Origin: Bryobacter sp.
Lineage (GTDB): Bacteria; Acidobacteriota; Terriglobia; Bryobacterales; Bryobacteraceae
Length of the DNA stretch: 64,000 nt
Direction of reading: 5' to 3'
Assembly (NCBI GenBank): GCA_022843625.1
Contig: JALHNH010000025.1
Span: forward strand, 33,468 to 97,467
The stretch's first letter is position 1. Each line of letters starts with the position of its first letter. Positions 50,965 to 59,679 of the stretch are shown piece by piece. The notes below the pieces were generated by a model, which worked only from the letters and a program-made list of their open reading frames with translations, had not been told where the DNA came from and did not search any database. The position numbers were made by a program, and so were the translations under genes.

Positions 50965-53900
50965 AACGGCCGCGCCCTCAACCCCTCAAGCAACCCAGTC
51001 AACGCCCCCACAATCTTCCCCGGCGACGCCCCTGTAGTATCAATCGCCTTCAGCACCCCAGCCGGCGAAAAACTCGCCCCCGGAGACTTCTGGATCAACT
51101 CCATCAACTTGGCCGGATCAATCTTCGCCTGCGGATGGAACTTCACCTGAAACATCCCCTGCCGCCTCTCCACACTCTCCACGCCAATCACCTGCGCCAA
51201 ATTCTTCGCCTGCCCAAAGTCCACAAGCAACTTCACATCCTCCGGCACCGGCCCATACCGATCTGCAAACTCAGCCACAATCTCGCTGGCCACCTCACGG
51301 CTCTTAGCATCGGCAATCTTCTTATAAGCCCGCAACCGCTGATTATCCTCAGGAATGTAAGTCGAAGGAATCCGAATCTCAAACCCAAGATTCAGAGTCG
51401 AGTGAATCTCAAGCGGCACCTCTTCACCCTTCATCTCCCTTACTGCTTCCTCAAGCATCTTGATGTACATATCAAATCCAACCAGATTGATATGCCCGCT
51501 CTGCTCACCACCAAGCAAGCTACCCGCGCCGCGCAACTCAAGATCCAGCGCCGCAATCTTGAAGCCCGCACCAAGATCTGAAAACTCCTTCAGCGCCGCC
51601 AGCCGCTTCCGAGCCACCTCGGTCAACTCCGTATCCGTCGGCACCAGCAAATACGCATAAGCCCTGCGATTCGACCGGCCAACCCGGCCCCGCAACTGAT
51701 ACAACTCACTCAACCCATAATTCTGCGAGTTCTCAATAATGATCGTGTTCGCCAGCGGAATATCCAGCCCGTTCTCAACAATCGTCGTACATACAAACAC
51801 ATCAAACTCATGGCGCATGAAGCCAAGCAACACCTTCTCCAGCTCGTTATCCACCATCTGTCCATGCCCCACACCAACCCTCACCCCAGGCACGAGTTCC
51901 TGAATCGAGAACGCCCGCTCATAAATCGACTCGACGCGATTGTGCACAAAGTACACCATGCCCCCGCGAGCAATCTCCTGCTCAATCGCCGCCTTGATCA
52001 CTTCCTGATCAAACTTCGCCACAACCGTATGCACCGCCAGCCGGTCCTTCGGCGGCGTCTCGATCACTGACAAATCGCGAATCCCAACCAGCGACATATG
52101 CAAGGTACGAGGGATCGGCGTAGCCGACAGCGTCAACACATCCACGTTCTTCTTCAGTTGCTTCAGCCGCTCTTTATGTGACACCCCAAAGCGCTGCTCT
52201 TCATCGACCACCAGCAATCCCAGATCTGGAAACTTGATGTCCTTCGACAAGATCCGGTGAGTCCCAATCAGGATGTCCACCTTGCCGTTCTCCAGGTCCT
52301 CCATCACCTGCTTCGATTCCTTCGGATTCCGGAACCGGCTCAAGTGCTCAATCCGCACCGGGAACGCAGCAAACCGCCGCTTGAAGCTCTCAAAATGCTG
52401 AAAGGCCAGCACCGTCGTAGGCGCAAGCACCGCTACCTGCTTGCCATCCCCCAACGCCTTGAACGCCGCCCGCATCGCCACTTCCGTCTTGCCAAAACCC
52501 ACATCGCCCACCACCAGGCGATCCATCGGCAACTCGCTCTCCATATCCCGCTTGATATCCCGCACCGCAGCCATCTGATCCTTAGTCGCGTTGTATTCAA
52601 ACGAGTCTTCAAACTCGCGCTGCCAGTTCGAATCTGGCGAAAACGAGAAACCCTCAGCCATCCTCCGCTGCGCGTACAACTTCAGCAGCTCATCGGCCAT
52701 ATCGCGCATCTTGGCCTTCACGCGGCTCTTCGTCTTCTGCCACGTGATCCCGCCCAACTTATCGAGCGGCGCCTTCGTCTCCCCGCCACTCCCGCTGCGA
52801 TACTTCGAGATCAGATCGAGCCGCGTCACAGGCACATACAGCTTCGATTCCCCTGCATACTCCAGCAGCAGAAACTCCCCGTTCCCTTCCCCCTGATTGA
52901 TTACCTTGATCCCCAAAAACTTGCCCACACCATGCGTCTGGTGCACCACAAAATCGCCTACCTTGAGGTCCGCGATATCGGCCGCAAACGCACCCATCGA
53001 AGCCACCGGCCCACGCTGGTTCGACCGCGCCACCATGTCGGAGGACTCAAACAAATCATCCCCGCCAAACAAAGCAAGCTTCGGCTCACGAAACACCGTC
53101 CCACGCGCCAGCCTCCCCTTCACCAGAATCACATTCGCATTCGCACCCTGATACACCCGCTCTGACAGATAAGCAGGCATCACCTCTTCCGGGGGCAACA
53201 TCACCTGATAAGGCACCTTGTACTCGCTAAACACATCTGCAAACCGCTCCACCTCACCCAGCGAATTCGCAAAGAACACTACCCGCGACCCACCAGCCAC
53301 CAGCGTCCGCGATTCCTCCACCGCCATGCGGATATTGCCGCGAAACGTGATCCCGGGCCGCGAACCAAACTCAAACGCATGTGCCCCCACATCAAGGCCC
53401 AACTCGCGCAATTCAAGCTCGCGCATTAACGCCGCCCCGTGCGAAGCGAGCTCCCCGTAGTGGAAGTAATGCCCCTCCGGCTCCACCTCATGCGCCCCAT
53501 CCTCCAGCCGCTTCCAGAACCGCTCAGCCGACGCCCGCACCTGCTCTGGCTCATCCCAGAACAACAACCCCTTACCCACCAGATTCAACAATGAAAACTC
53601 GCGCGGCCCATCCGTATCGGTCGGCGTCTCCACCAAAGGCAGAATCCGCACCTCAGGCACCCTTGCCACACTCCGCTGCGTCTCGACATCAAATCGTCGA
53701 ATCGTCTCAATCGTGTCCCCAAAGAATTCCAGCCGCACCGGCTTATCCGCCTCAGCCGGATAGATATCAACGATGCCCCCGCGAATCGAAAACTCCCCCA
53801 CCATCTCCACCGGCTCACGCTGCTCATAGCCGATCCGCCTCAAATGCAGTGCGAGATCCTCAAGAGCAACCTCCTCACCTTCCTTAAGCGACAACACCAA

Positions 53901-54332
53901 CTGGCGATAGAAACTCGGTGCCGCCACCCGCAACATAGCACTCGCCACCGGCGCAATCGTAATCGGCGCGCGCTCTGTCGAGAGCTTCCAAAGTCCGATC
54001 GCCCGCTGCTCGAGAATCTCCGAGTGCGGTGCCAACTTCTGATGCGGCAGCACGTCCAACGGAGGCACAAGCTGCGCCCGCGCCCCAGACGGCTCCAGCA
54101 AAGTCAGAAACGTATTCGTAGACTCAAGCAAAGCTTCAGCCTCACGATTCCCGTCCGTGACAACCAGCATCGGTGTCCGCGTCCGGTCCCAAAGCAAGGC
54201 CAGCATCAGCCCCTTGGCCGCCACAGTCAGGCCACTCAGTGAAAGGGTATGCGCGTCCTCCCGCCCAAGCCGCTCCACGACCTGGACAAACTCAGCTCTC
54301 TCAGCAACACTCAGCAGAAGGTCACGAATCAC
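50961..54332 (-). CDS. mfd: transcription-repair coupling factor
   Basis: A 1123-residue translocase that removes RNA polymerase stalled at DNA lesions and recruits UvrA. The order is UvrB-like N-terminal domain, RNA polymerase-interacting domain (GDFVVHQTHGVGKFLGIKV), then the helicase module with Walker A GDVGFGKTEVA, DEEQ (LLVVDEEQRFGV) and motif VI ELYQLRGRVGRSNRRAYAYL, and the C-terminal TRCF domain. It starts with GTG overlapping the rfaE2 stop (GTGA). A small membrane gene overlaps its stop. The length is typical. Confidence 0.98.
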   Translation of the reverse strand: MIRDLLLSVAERAEFVQVVERLGREDAHTLSLSGLTVAAKGLMLALLWDRTRTPMLVVTDGNREAEALLESTNTFLTLLEPSGARAQLVPPLDVLPHQKLAPHSEILEQRAIGLWKLSTERAPITIAPVASAMLRVAAPSFYRQLVLSLKEGEEVALEDLALHLRRIGYEQREPVEMVGEFSIRGGIVDIYPAEADKPVRLEFFGDTIETIRRFDVETQRSVARVPEVRILPLVETPTDTDGPREFSLLNLVGKGLLFWDEPEQVRASAERFWKRLEDGAHEVEPEGHYFHYGELASHGAALMRELELRELGLDVGAHAFEFGSRPGITFRGNIRMAVEESRTLVAGGSRVVFFANSLGEVERFADVFSEYKVPYQVMLPPEEVMPAYLSERVYQGANANVILVKGRLARGTVFREPKLALFGGDDLFESSDMVARSNQRGPVASMGAFAADIADLKVGDFVVHQTHGVGKFLGIKVINQGEGNGEFLLLEYAGESKLYVPVTRLDLISKYRSGSGGETKAPLDKLGGITWQKTKSRVKAKMRDMADELLKLYAQRRMAEGFSFSPDSNWQREFEDSFEYNATKDQMAAVRDIKRDMESELPMDRLVVGDVGFGKTEVAMRAAFKALGDGKQVAVLAPTTVLAFQHFESFKRRFAAFPVRIEHLSRFRNPKESKQVMEDLENGKVDILIGTHRILSKDIKFPDLGLLVVDEEQRFGVSHKERLKQLKKNVDVLTLSATPIPRTLHMSLVGIRDLSVIETPPKDRLAVHTVVAKFDQEVIKAAIEQEIARGGMVYFVHNRVESIYERAFSIQELVPGVRVGVGHGQMVDNELEKVLLGFMRHEFDVFVCTTIVENGLDIPLANTIIIENSQNYGLSELYQLRGRVGRSNRRAYAYLLVPTDTELTEVARKRLAALKEFSDLGAGFKIAALDLELRGAGSLLGGEQSGHINLVGFDMYIKMLEEAVREMKGEEVPLEIHSTLNLGFEIRIPSTYIPEDNQRLRAYKKIADAKSREVASEIVAEFADRYGPVPEDVKLLVDFGQAKNLAQVIGVESVERRQGMFQVKFHPQAKIDPAKLMELIQKSPGASFSPAGVLKAIDTTGASPGKIVGALTGLLEGLRARPF

Positions 54333-54802
54333 TGATGGCGGTCCAAAATCTGTTGCACCAGATTCGTCGTCGAATAGCCAGGCTCCAGAGGCAATGCCAT
54401 CACAGTCCCCCCAGCCGCCTCAACCTCTTCACGCCCGGCAATGAAGTGGCTCCAGTCAGCACCCTTCACCAGAAAATCCGGCAATACGGCGGCGATCAAC
54501 TCCCGAGGCGTATCCTCATCAAAAAACGTAACGGCATCCACAGCCTCTAGCGACGAAGCAATCTCGGCCCGAGTATCCTCATGCAGAATCGGCCGCGACA
54601 ACCCCTTCAACCGCTGTACGCTGTCATCAGTGTTCAAGGCCAGAATCAAAATATCCCCCAAAGACCGAGCCGCCTCAAGCAGCCGCACATGCCCCGGATG
54701 CAGGATGTCGTAACACCCGTTAGTGAAAACCACCTTCTTCCCCTCAGCTTTCCACAAGGCGCGCTGGGCAACAAGATCGGGACGAGAATACGTTTTAGAC
54801 AT
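54329..54802 (-). CDS. rfaE2: D-glycero-beta-D-manno-heptose 1-phosphate adenylyltransferase
   Basis: A 157-residue nucleotidyltransferase domain equal to the C-terminal half of HldE. VFTNGCYDILHPGHVRLLE holds the HPGH nucleotide-binding motif, and LILALNTDDSVQRLKG and FLVKGADWSHFI are typical. It makes ADP-heptose from heptose-1-phosphate for the lipopolysaccharide core, in the cytoplasm. The kinase half (rfaE1) is not in the window. mfd overlaps its stop by 4 nt; the M20 gene starts 23 nt away in the other direction. Confidence 0.93.
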   Translation of the reverse strand: MSKTYSRPDLVAQRALWKAEGKKVVFTNGCYDILHPGHVRLLEAARSLGDILILALNTDDSVQRLKGLSRPILHEDTRAEIASSLEAVDAVTFFDEDTPRELIAAVLPDFLVKGADWSHFIAGREEVEAAGGTVMALPLEPGYSTTNLVQQILDRHQ

Positions 54803-54825
54803 AACAATAGCTACACTCTTAGTTT

Positions 54826-56088
54826 ATGAGAGCCTTGCTGTTCTTCGCTGCCCTTGCGACAATTCTTCCCGCCCAAACCCTCGACGACAAGATCGCCCAG
54901 ATCGCCAAATCCCTCCAGCCCCTGCTCGTAGAATGCCGCCGCGACATCCATATGCACCCGGAACTCTCCAACAACGAAGTCCGCACCGGCAAACTGATCG
55001 TCGAAAAACTCCGCGCCCTCGGCCTTGAAGACATCAAACCCAACATCGCCGGCAACGGCGTAACCGCTCTCCTTAAAGGCGCAAAGCCCGGGCCCGTCGT
55101 CGCCTGGCGAGCCGACATGGACGCCCTCCCGATCGACGAATCCACCTTCGCCGCCCCCTACAAATCCACAGTCAAAGGCGTCAAACACGCCTGCGGTCAC
55201 GACGCCCACACCACCATCAGCCTCGGCATCGCAGAAACCCTCAACCAGCTCAAAAGCGAAATCCCCGGCACCATCAAATTCATCTTCCAGCCCGCAGAAG
55301 AGGGCGTCTCCGGCGTCACCGATTACGGCGCAAGGCTCATGATCAAAGAAGGCGCGCTCGAAAATCCCAAGCCCAACGCCATCTTCGCCTTCCACGTTGC
55401 CAGTAACGTCCCCACCGGCAAGATCGCTTACACCGACAACGCCGCCAGTTCCGCCTCTACCGGAATCAACATCACCTTCAAAGGCCGTCGCGCTCATGGC
55501 GCTTACCCTTATCAAGGCATCGACGCGGTAGCAGTAGCATCCCAGTGCATCCTCGCCCTGCAAACCATCCACTCCCGCCGCATCGACACGGTAAACCCGA
55601 GCGTCTTCACTCTCGGCACCATCCATGGCGGAGACCGCCGCAACGTCATCGCCGAAACCATCTCTCTCACCGGCACCCTCCGCACCTTCTCGGAATCCAT
55701 CACAGACCAATACGAAAAGATGATCAGGCAGACCCTCGACGGCTGCACCTCTGCCATGAACGCAAGCTACGAACTCGGCTTTAAGCGCGGCAACCTCCCC
55801 ATGCTCAACAGCCCCGCACTCAACAAAGCGGCTCTCCCGGTCATCGACAAAGCCCTCGGCCCCAACGCTGCTCTATCTCAAGGCCCCGGCCTCTACGGTG
55901 AAGACTTCTCCGCCTACCAGCGTGTCATCCCGGGCACCATGTTCTTCCTCGGAATCAGCAACCCCGCCAAGGGAATCACCGCTGGCCTTCACACCGCCGA
56001 ATTCGACATCGACGAAGACGCCCTCTCCATCGGCGTCCACGCCGGCTCCAAGATCCTCCTCGACTACCTCACCAGGAACGCACAGTGA
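54826..56088 (+). CDS. M20 family amidohydrolase (first of a tandem pair), exported
   Basis: A 420-residue metal-dependent amidohydrolase with signal peptide MRALLFFAALATILPAQ. Metal and active-site motifs of the IAA-amino-acid hydrolase/N-acyl-amino-acid amidohydrolase group are complete: HACGHDAHTT (C123, H125, H128), FQPAEEG (E158-E159), FAFHVASN and GEDFSAY near the C-terminus. It should hydrolyse amide bonds of N-acyl amino acids or small peptides in the periplasm or outside. Its stop overlaps the next M20 start by 4 nt (GTGA), so the two are coupled. Confidence 0.92.
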   Translation: MRALLFFAALATILPAQTLDDKIAQIAKSLQPLLVECRRDIHMHPELSNNEVRTGKLIVEKLRALGLEDIKPNIAGNGVTALLKGAKPGPVVAWRADMDALPIDESTFAAPYKSTVKGVKHACGHDAHTTISLGIAETLNQLKSEIPGTIKFIFQPAEEGVSGVTDYGARLMIKEGALENPKPNAIFAFHVASNVPTGKIAYTDNAASSASTGINITFKGRRAHGAYPYQGIDAVAVASQCILALQTIHSRRIDTVNPSVFTLGTIHGGDRRNVIAETISLTGTLRTFSESITDQYEKMIRQTLDGCTSAMNASYELGFKRGNLPMLNSPALNKAALPVIDKALGPNAALSQGPGLYGEDFSAYQRVIPGTMFFLGISNPAKGITAGLHTAEFDIDEDALSIGVHAGSKILLDYLTRNAQ

Positions 56089-57338
56089 AAACACTCATCC
56101 TTATCGCCGCCACCCTCCAGGCCCAAGACATCAACCAGCTCGTCGACGCGATGACACCCAAACTCATCGAGACCCGTCGCGACTTCCACATCCACCCCGA
56201 GCTCTCCAACAAAGAGGCCCGCACAGGTCAGGTGATAGCTGCCCGCCTCAAAGAACTCGGCTTCGATGAGATCAAAACAAACGTCGCTGGCCACGGCGTC
56301 ATCGGCATCATCAAAGGCGGCAAGCCCGGCCCCGTCGTCGCCTGGCGCACCGACATGGACGCTCTCCCTATCGATGAATCCGAATCCAAACTCCCTTACA
56401 AGTCCATCAACAAAGGCGTAAAGCACGCCTGTGGCCACGATGCTCACATGACGGTCGCCCTCGGCGTCGCCGAGCTCTTCAGCAAAATCAAAAAGGACCT
56501 CCCCGGCACCGTCAAGTTCATCTTCCAGCCCGCAGAAGAAGGCGTCTCCGATGCCGAATACTTCGGTGCAGCCCTCATGATCCGAGAAGGAGCGCTGCAG
56601 AATCCCAAGCCCCAGGCCATCTTCGCCTTCCACGTCTCGCCCATGGTCGACGCCGGCAAGATCGGCTTCGCCCGTGGCCCGCTGCTAGCCAGTGCAGACT
56701 CCGTCGACATTACCATCAAGGGCAAAAAAGCCCACGGCGCAACCCCGCATGACGGCGCAGACGCCCTGGTCACCGCCGCCCAATGCGTCAACATGCTACA
56801 GACCATCCACTCCCGCCGCATCTCCACCATGCAACCCAGCGTCCTCACCATTGGCACTATCAACGGCGGAGACCGCAGCAACGTCATCGCCGACAGCATC
56901 AAGATGGAAGGCACCCTCCGCACCTTCAACGAACAAACCCGCGAAGAATACCGCACCTACGTCAAACAAACGCTCGCCGGATGCACGGCCATCAACGGCG
57001 GAGACTACAAAGTAGATTGGATCCAGCCCAGTTACCCCGTCACAACAAACCCGGCCGAAGTCGTCAACGCCGCCCTCCCCTCAATCGAGCGCATCGTTGG
57101 CAAAGCAGGCGTAGTTGAAACCGCCCCCCAGATGGGCGGCGAAGATTTCAGTCTCTTCCAAAAAGAAATCCCCGGAGCCATGTTCTGGCTGGGGATTCGA
57201 AACGAAGCAAAAGGAATTACGGGCGGCCTCCACACCACAGACTTCGACATTGACGAAGCCGCACTACCGGTAGGTGTCAAGACCGCCGCCGCGATCCTGA
57301 TGGATTACCTTACTTCTTCGCGGCCTGCTTCGCGATAA
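56085..57338 (+). CDS. M20 family amidohydrolase (second of a tandem pair), exported
   Basis: A 417-residue paralogue of the gene just upstream, sharing long blocks (RRDFHIHPELSNKEARTG, HACGHDAHMT, FQPAEEGVSDAEYFGAALMI, TIHSRRISTMQPSV and GGEDFSLFQ). The start is GTG overlapping the upstream stop. The leader MKTLILIAATLQAQ is short but hydrophobic. It carries the same metal ligands, so both copies should be active, perhaps with different acyl or amino-acid specificity. Its last 29 bp overlap the convergent helix-hairpin-helix gene. Confidence 0.92.
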   Translation: MKTLILIAATLQAQDINQLVDAMTPKLIETRRDFHIHPELSNKEARTGQVIAARLKELGFDEIKTNVAGHGVIGIIKGGKPGPVVAWRTDMDALPIDESESKLPYKSINKGVKHACGHDAHMTVALGVAELFSKIKKDLPGTVKFIFQPAEEGVSDAEYFGAALMIREGALQNPKPQAIFAFHVSPMVDAGKIGFARGPLLASADSVDITIKGKKAHGATPHDGADALVTAAQCVNMLQTIHSRRISTMQPSVLTIGTINGGDRSNVIADSIKMEGTLRTFNEQTREEYRTYVKQTLAGCTAINGGDYKVDWIQPSYPVTTNPAEVVNAALPSIERIVGKAGVVETAPQMGGEDFSLFQKEIPGAMFWLGIRNEAKGITGGLHTTDFDIDEAALPVGVKTAAAILMDYLTSSRPASR

Positions 57339-57621
57339 TCAGATCCTTGACGGCAGTATAGGTTGCCTCAGGAACAATCTTCTTCGATACCAGCTCATCC
57401 TTGCCCTTGTAAGGACGGCCCTTGATGATGGCTTCGGCATACTTCGGACCGATGCCCTTCAGGGCTTCCAGCTGGGGCTTGGTGGCCGAATTGATGTCAA
57501 CCAATTCAGCGGCCTTGGCAGCAGCCTTAGGAGCCATCTTGTCCATCTTCTTGGCATCTTGGGCAAAAACCATCGCCGCGCCAAAGGCCGCGACAACGAG
57601 AATACGATTGAAAATACGCAT
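57310..57621 (-). CDS. helix-hairpin-helix (ComEA-like) exported protein
   Basis: A 103-residue protein. Signal peptide MRIFNRILVVAAFGAAMVFAQ is followed by a basic, Ala/Lys-rich linker and a helix-hairpin-helix domain: LVDINSATKPQLEALKGIG, PKYAEAIIKGRPYKGKDEL. ComEA-type HhH proteins bind DNA in the periplasm during uptake; this family role is plausible but not shown. The ATG at 57621 starts the signal peptide; the longer frame to 57828 would overlap the divergent PEP-CTERM gene. Confidence 0.85.
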   Translation of the reverse strand: MRIFNRILVVAAFGAAMVFAQDAKKMDKMAPKAAAKAAELVDINSATKPQLEALKGIGPKYAEAIIKGRPYKGKDELVSKKIVPEATYTAVKDLIIAKQAAKK

Positions 57622-57703
57622 GCAGAAATTGTACACGGATTTTTCGTGTGAGCCTGACGTGATCTCCTCCCCGTTTTCCCTATAACGATTGGAGACAAAC
57701 ACC

Positions 57704-58333
57704 ATGAAAACCTTTCTGATCCCGCTGCTGGCAACCTTAGCCAGCGCCGCAACCATTAACTTCGATTCGCTTCCGAGTTCAACAAACGTGTCTGGCATTC
57801 CCAACAATGCCGCCTCGGTCCTTACCAATCAACTGAATCCTGAGGGCATCTTGTTCGGGCTTGAAGGAATCAGCGCTGGAGTTGCCGTGGTTTCCATTAC
57901 TACTTTTAATGAAATTTCGGCACCCAACGTGATCGTTGGCCTGGATGCCGCCGGCGAAATCGAGAGTTTCGCATCGAGCAACGTCTACTTTCAATTCGTT
58001 CTGCCCAACACCAGCATTCCCGGCCAAACAGATTTTCTGTCTTTCTATGCCGGGGACGATTGTTGCGACGAGGATACCTTTGAAATTCGCGCCTACTCAT
58101 TCACTGGAGCCCTGCTCAATACGCAAACCCTCCAGGGCAACTCGTGGCAGTTTTACTCGCTCGCCTTGCCAGGAATCCACCGGATTGAAGTCGATAACCT
58201 CAGTCCTCACAACGCTGGATTCGGCATCGACGACATCAGCTTCAATACGCCAGTCAGCGCAGTGCCCGAGCCAACGGCAATTACAATGGCTCTAATCGGT
58301 CTGTCCTGGACTTGGTGGATACGCAAACGCTGA
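57704..58333 (+). CDS. PEP-CTERM sorting domain-containing protein
   Basis: A 209-residue exported protein with signal peptide (MKTFLIPLLATLASAA), a beta-rich domain (LPSSTNVSGIPNNAASVL, LSFYAGDDCCDEDTFEIRAY, GFGIDDISFNTP) and C-terminal VPEPTAITMALIGLSWTWWIRKR split as VPEP motif, hydrophobic helix and basic tail. The ATG at 57704 has GGAG at 57691-57694. A DDxS-type (GIDDISF) ending before the anchor is typical of PEP-CTERM proteins with an adhesion-like domain. Second member of this class in the window; the exosortase must be elsewhere. Confidence 0.9.
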   Translation: MKTFLIPLLATLASAATINFDSLPSSTNVSGIPNNAASVLTNQLNPEGILFGLEGISAGVAVVSITTFNEISAPNVIVGLDAAGEIESFASSNVYFQFVLPNTSIPGQTDFLSFYAGDDCCDEDTFEIRAYSFTGALLNTQTLQGNSWQFYSLALPGIHRIEVDNLSPHNAGFGIDDISFNTPVSAVPEPTAITMALIGLSWTWWIRKR

Positions 58334-58375
58334 TTGTTGGCGTGGGAGGGGGGTAGGGGTTTGGAAGGGCAAGAC

Positions 58376-58450
58376 TGGAGCGGGAGACGAGAATCGAACT
58401 CGCGACCAACAGCTTGGAAGGCTGAGACTCTACCACTGAGTTACTCCCGC
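58376..58450 (-). tRNA. tRNA-Gly (anticodon UCC)
   Basis: A 75-nt cloverleaf including an encoded 3' CCA (complement of 58376-58378). The acceptor stem is GCGGGAG (58450-58444) with CTCCCGC (58386-58380). The D arm reads CTCAGTGGTAGAG and the T arm GCGAGTTCGATTCTCGT. The 7-nt anticodon loop CUUCCAA gives anticodon UCC. It lies between a PEP-CTERM gene and an MBL-fold gene. Confidence 0.95.
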
Positions 58451-58499
58451 CCTTCCAAGATCAATCATAACGCATTGACATTGATCCCCCAAATCCCCC

Positions 58500-59513
58500 A
58501 TGCTAAAACTCACCATGACGAAGCCACTTTTTGTGTTTCGCATGCTCGCCCCTGTCGCCGCGCTATGCATCCTTAGTCTCTATTCCCAAGTCCCTCAGCC
58601 CAACGGCGCGGGCGTCGAACCGGGAGTCCTCCCAGCCAAATGGATTTCCGGCGGCCCCAAATGTATGGAAGAGCCCGAGTGGCAAATCCACGAATACAAC
58701 GCAGACCTCTACATCCTCCGCGAATCCGGCTGCACCCACTACGAAAAACCCTTCCTCTACGTCATCTTCGGCAATGACAAGGTCACCCTTATCGACACCG
58801 GCGCAGGCCAAAACGATATCTCCCGCGTCTACGATCTCGTAGTCGACAAATGGCTCAAACGCAAAGGCCGCACCTCCATCCAGAAGATGGTCATCCACAC
58901 CCACGGCCATGGCGATCACATCGCCGGCGACTCGCAATTCACCAACCGCAAAGACATCGAATTCGTCCCCTTCGATATCCCCTCCATCCAAAAAGCCTTT
59001 AACATCACCACCTGGCCCACCAGCATCGGCAAACTCGACCTCGGCGGCCGCACCCTCGACGTCGTACCCATCCCCGGCCATCACAACACCGACGTCGCCT
59101 TCTACGACAAGCGCACCGGCCTGCTTCTGATCGGCGACACCCTCTACCCCGGCCGCCTCTACGTCACCTATTGGGACCAGTTCGAAAAGTCCATCCAGCG
59201 CATCGTCGATTTCACCGACGGCAAAATCATCACCCACATCGTTGGCTGCCACATCGAACAAACCAGCACACCCTATCTCGAATACCCCATCGGCAGCTTC
59301 TATCAGCCCAGCGAACATACCTTCGAGATGTCCCGTGGCCACCTCCTCGAACTCCACTCTGCCCTCATCGGCCTCAAAGGCAAGCCCACCCGCCTCGCCT
59401 TCCGCGACTTCACTATTTGGCCCCTCGGCCCTGAAGTCCGCACTGAAATGTCCACCACACGCAAGGCCACAGAAGACCGCCTCCGCCCGAAAATGTGGAA
59501 TCAGACCCCATAA
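58500..59513 (+). CDS. metallo-beta-lactamase-fold hydrolase, exported
   Basis: A 337-residue MBL-fold protein. A hydrophobic leader (about residues 10-30) is followed by the zinc motif HTHGHGDH (H135, H137, D139, H140), then VPIPGHHNTDVAFYD (metal His) and LLIGDTLYPGRLYV (bridging Asp), a full two-metal site. It may hydrolyse a lactam, lactone, thioester or phosphoester; the substrate cannot be stated. The start is at 58500 or the next ATG at 58515. Confidence 0.88.
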   Translation: MLKLTMTKPLFVFRMLAPVAALCILSLYSQVPQPNGAGVEPGVLPAKWISGGPKCMEEPEWQIHEYNADLYILRESGCTHYEKPFLYVIFGNDKVTLIDTGAGQNDISRVYDLVVDKWLKRKGRTSIQKMVIHTHGHGDHIAGDSQFTNRKDIEFVPFDIPSIQKAFNITTWPTSIGKLDLGGRTLDVVPIPGHHNTDVAFYDKRTGLLLIGDTLYPGRLYVTYWDQFEKSIQRIVDFTDGKIITHIVGCHIEQTSTPYLEYPIGSFYQPSEHTFEMSRGHLLELHSALIGLKGKPTRLAFRDFTIWPLGPEVRTEMSTTRKATEDRLRPKMWNQTP

Positions 59514-59562
59514 ATTTTTTCGATTGGCTTTAATGAACCAATTACGATTTACTCGATAGAAC

Positions 59563-59576
59563 GCTGCACGTGCAGC
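59563..59576. repeat. 14-bp perfect palindrome upstream of the third TonB-dependent receptor
   Basis: GCTGCACGTGCAGC (59563-59576) is a perfect palindrome in the 166-nt spacer between the MBL-fold gene and the receptor, about 100 nt before the receptor ATG. It could be an operator or a small transcript hairpin. No T run follows, so it is not a classical terminator. Confidence 0.4.
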
Positions 59577-59679
59577 TCCCTCCGCGCCAAGCCCTGCGCA
59601 AATCCCAGCCTAGCCCAGCAAAATTCACCATCCCTGCCGGATGGACCAACATTTACTCCAATTAAGGGGATCAGGGTCC

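Noticed and set aside
58376..58450. tRNA-Sec as explanation for the UGA in the peroxiredoxin gene
   Set aside because: The anticodon loop is CUUCCAA (UCC, glycine) and the arms are of normal length, so this is not tRNA-Sec.
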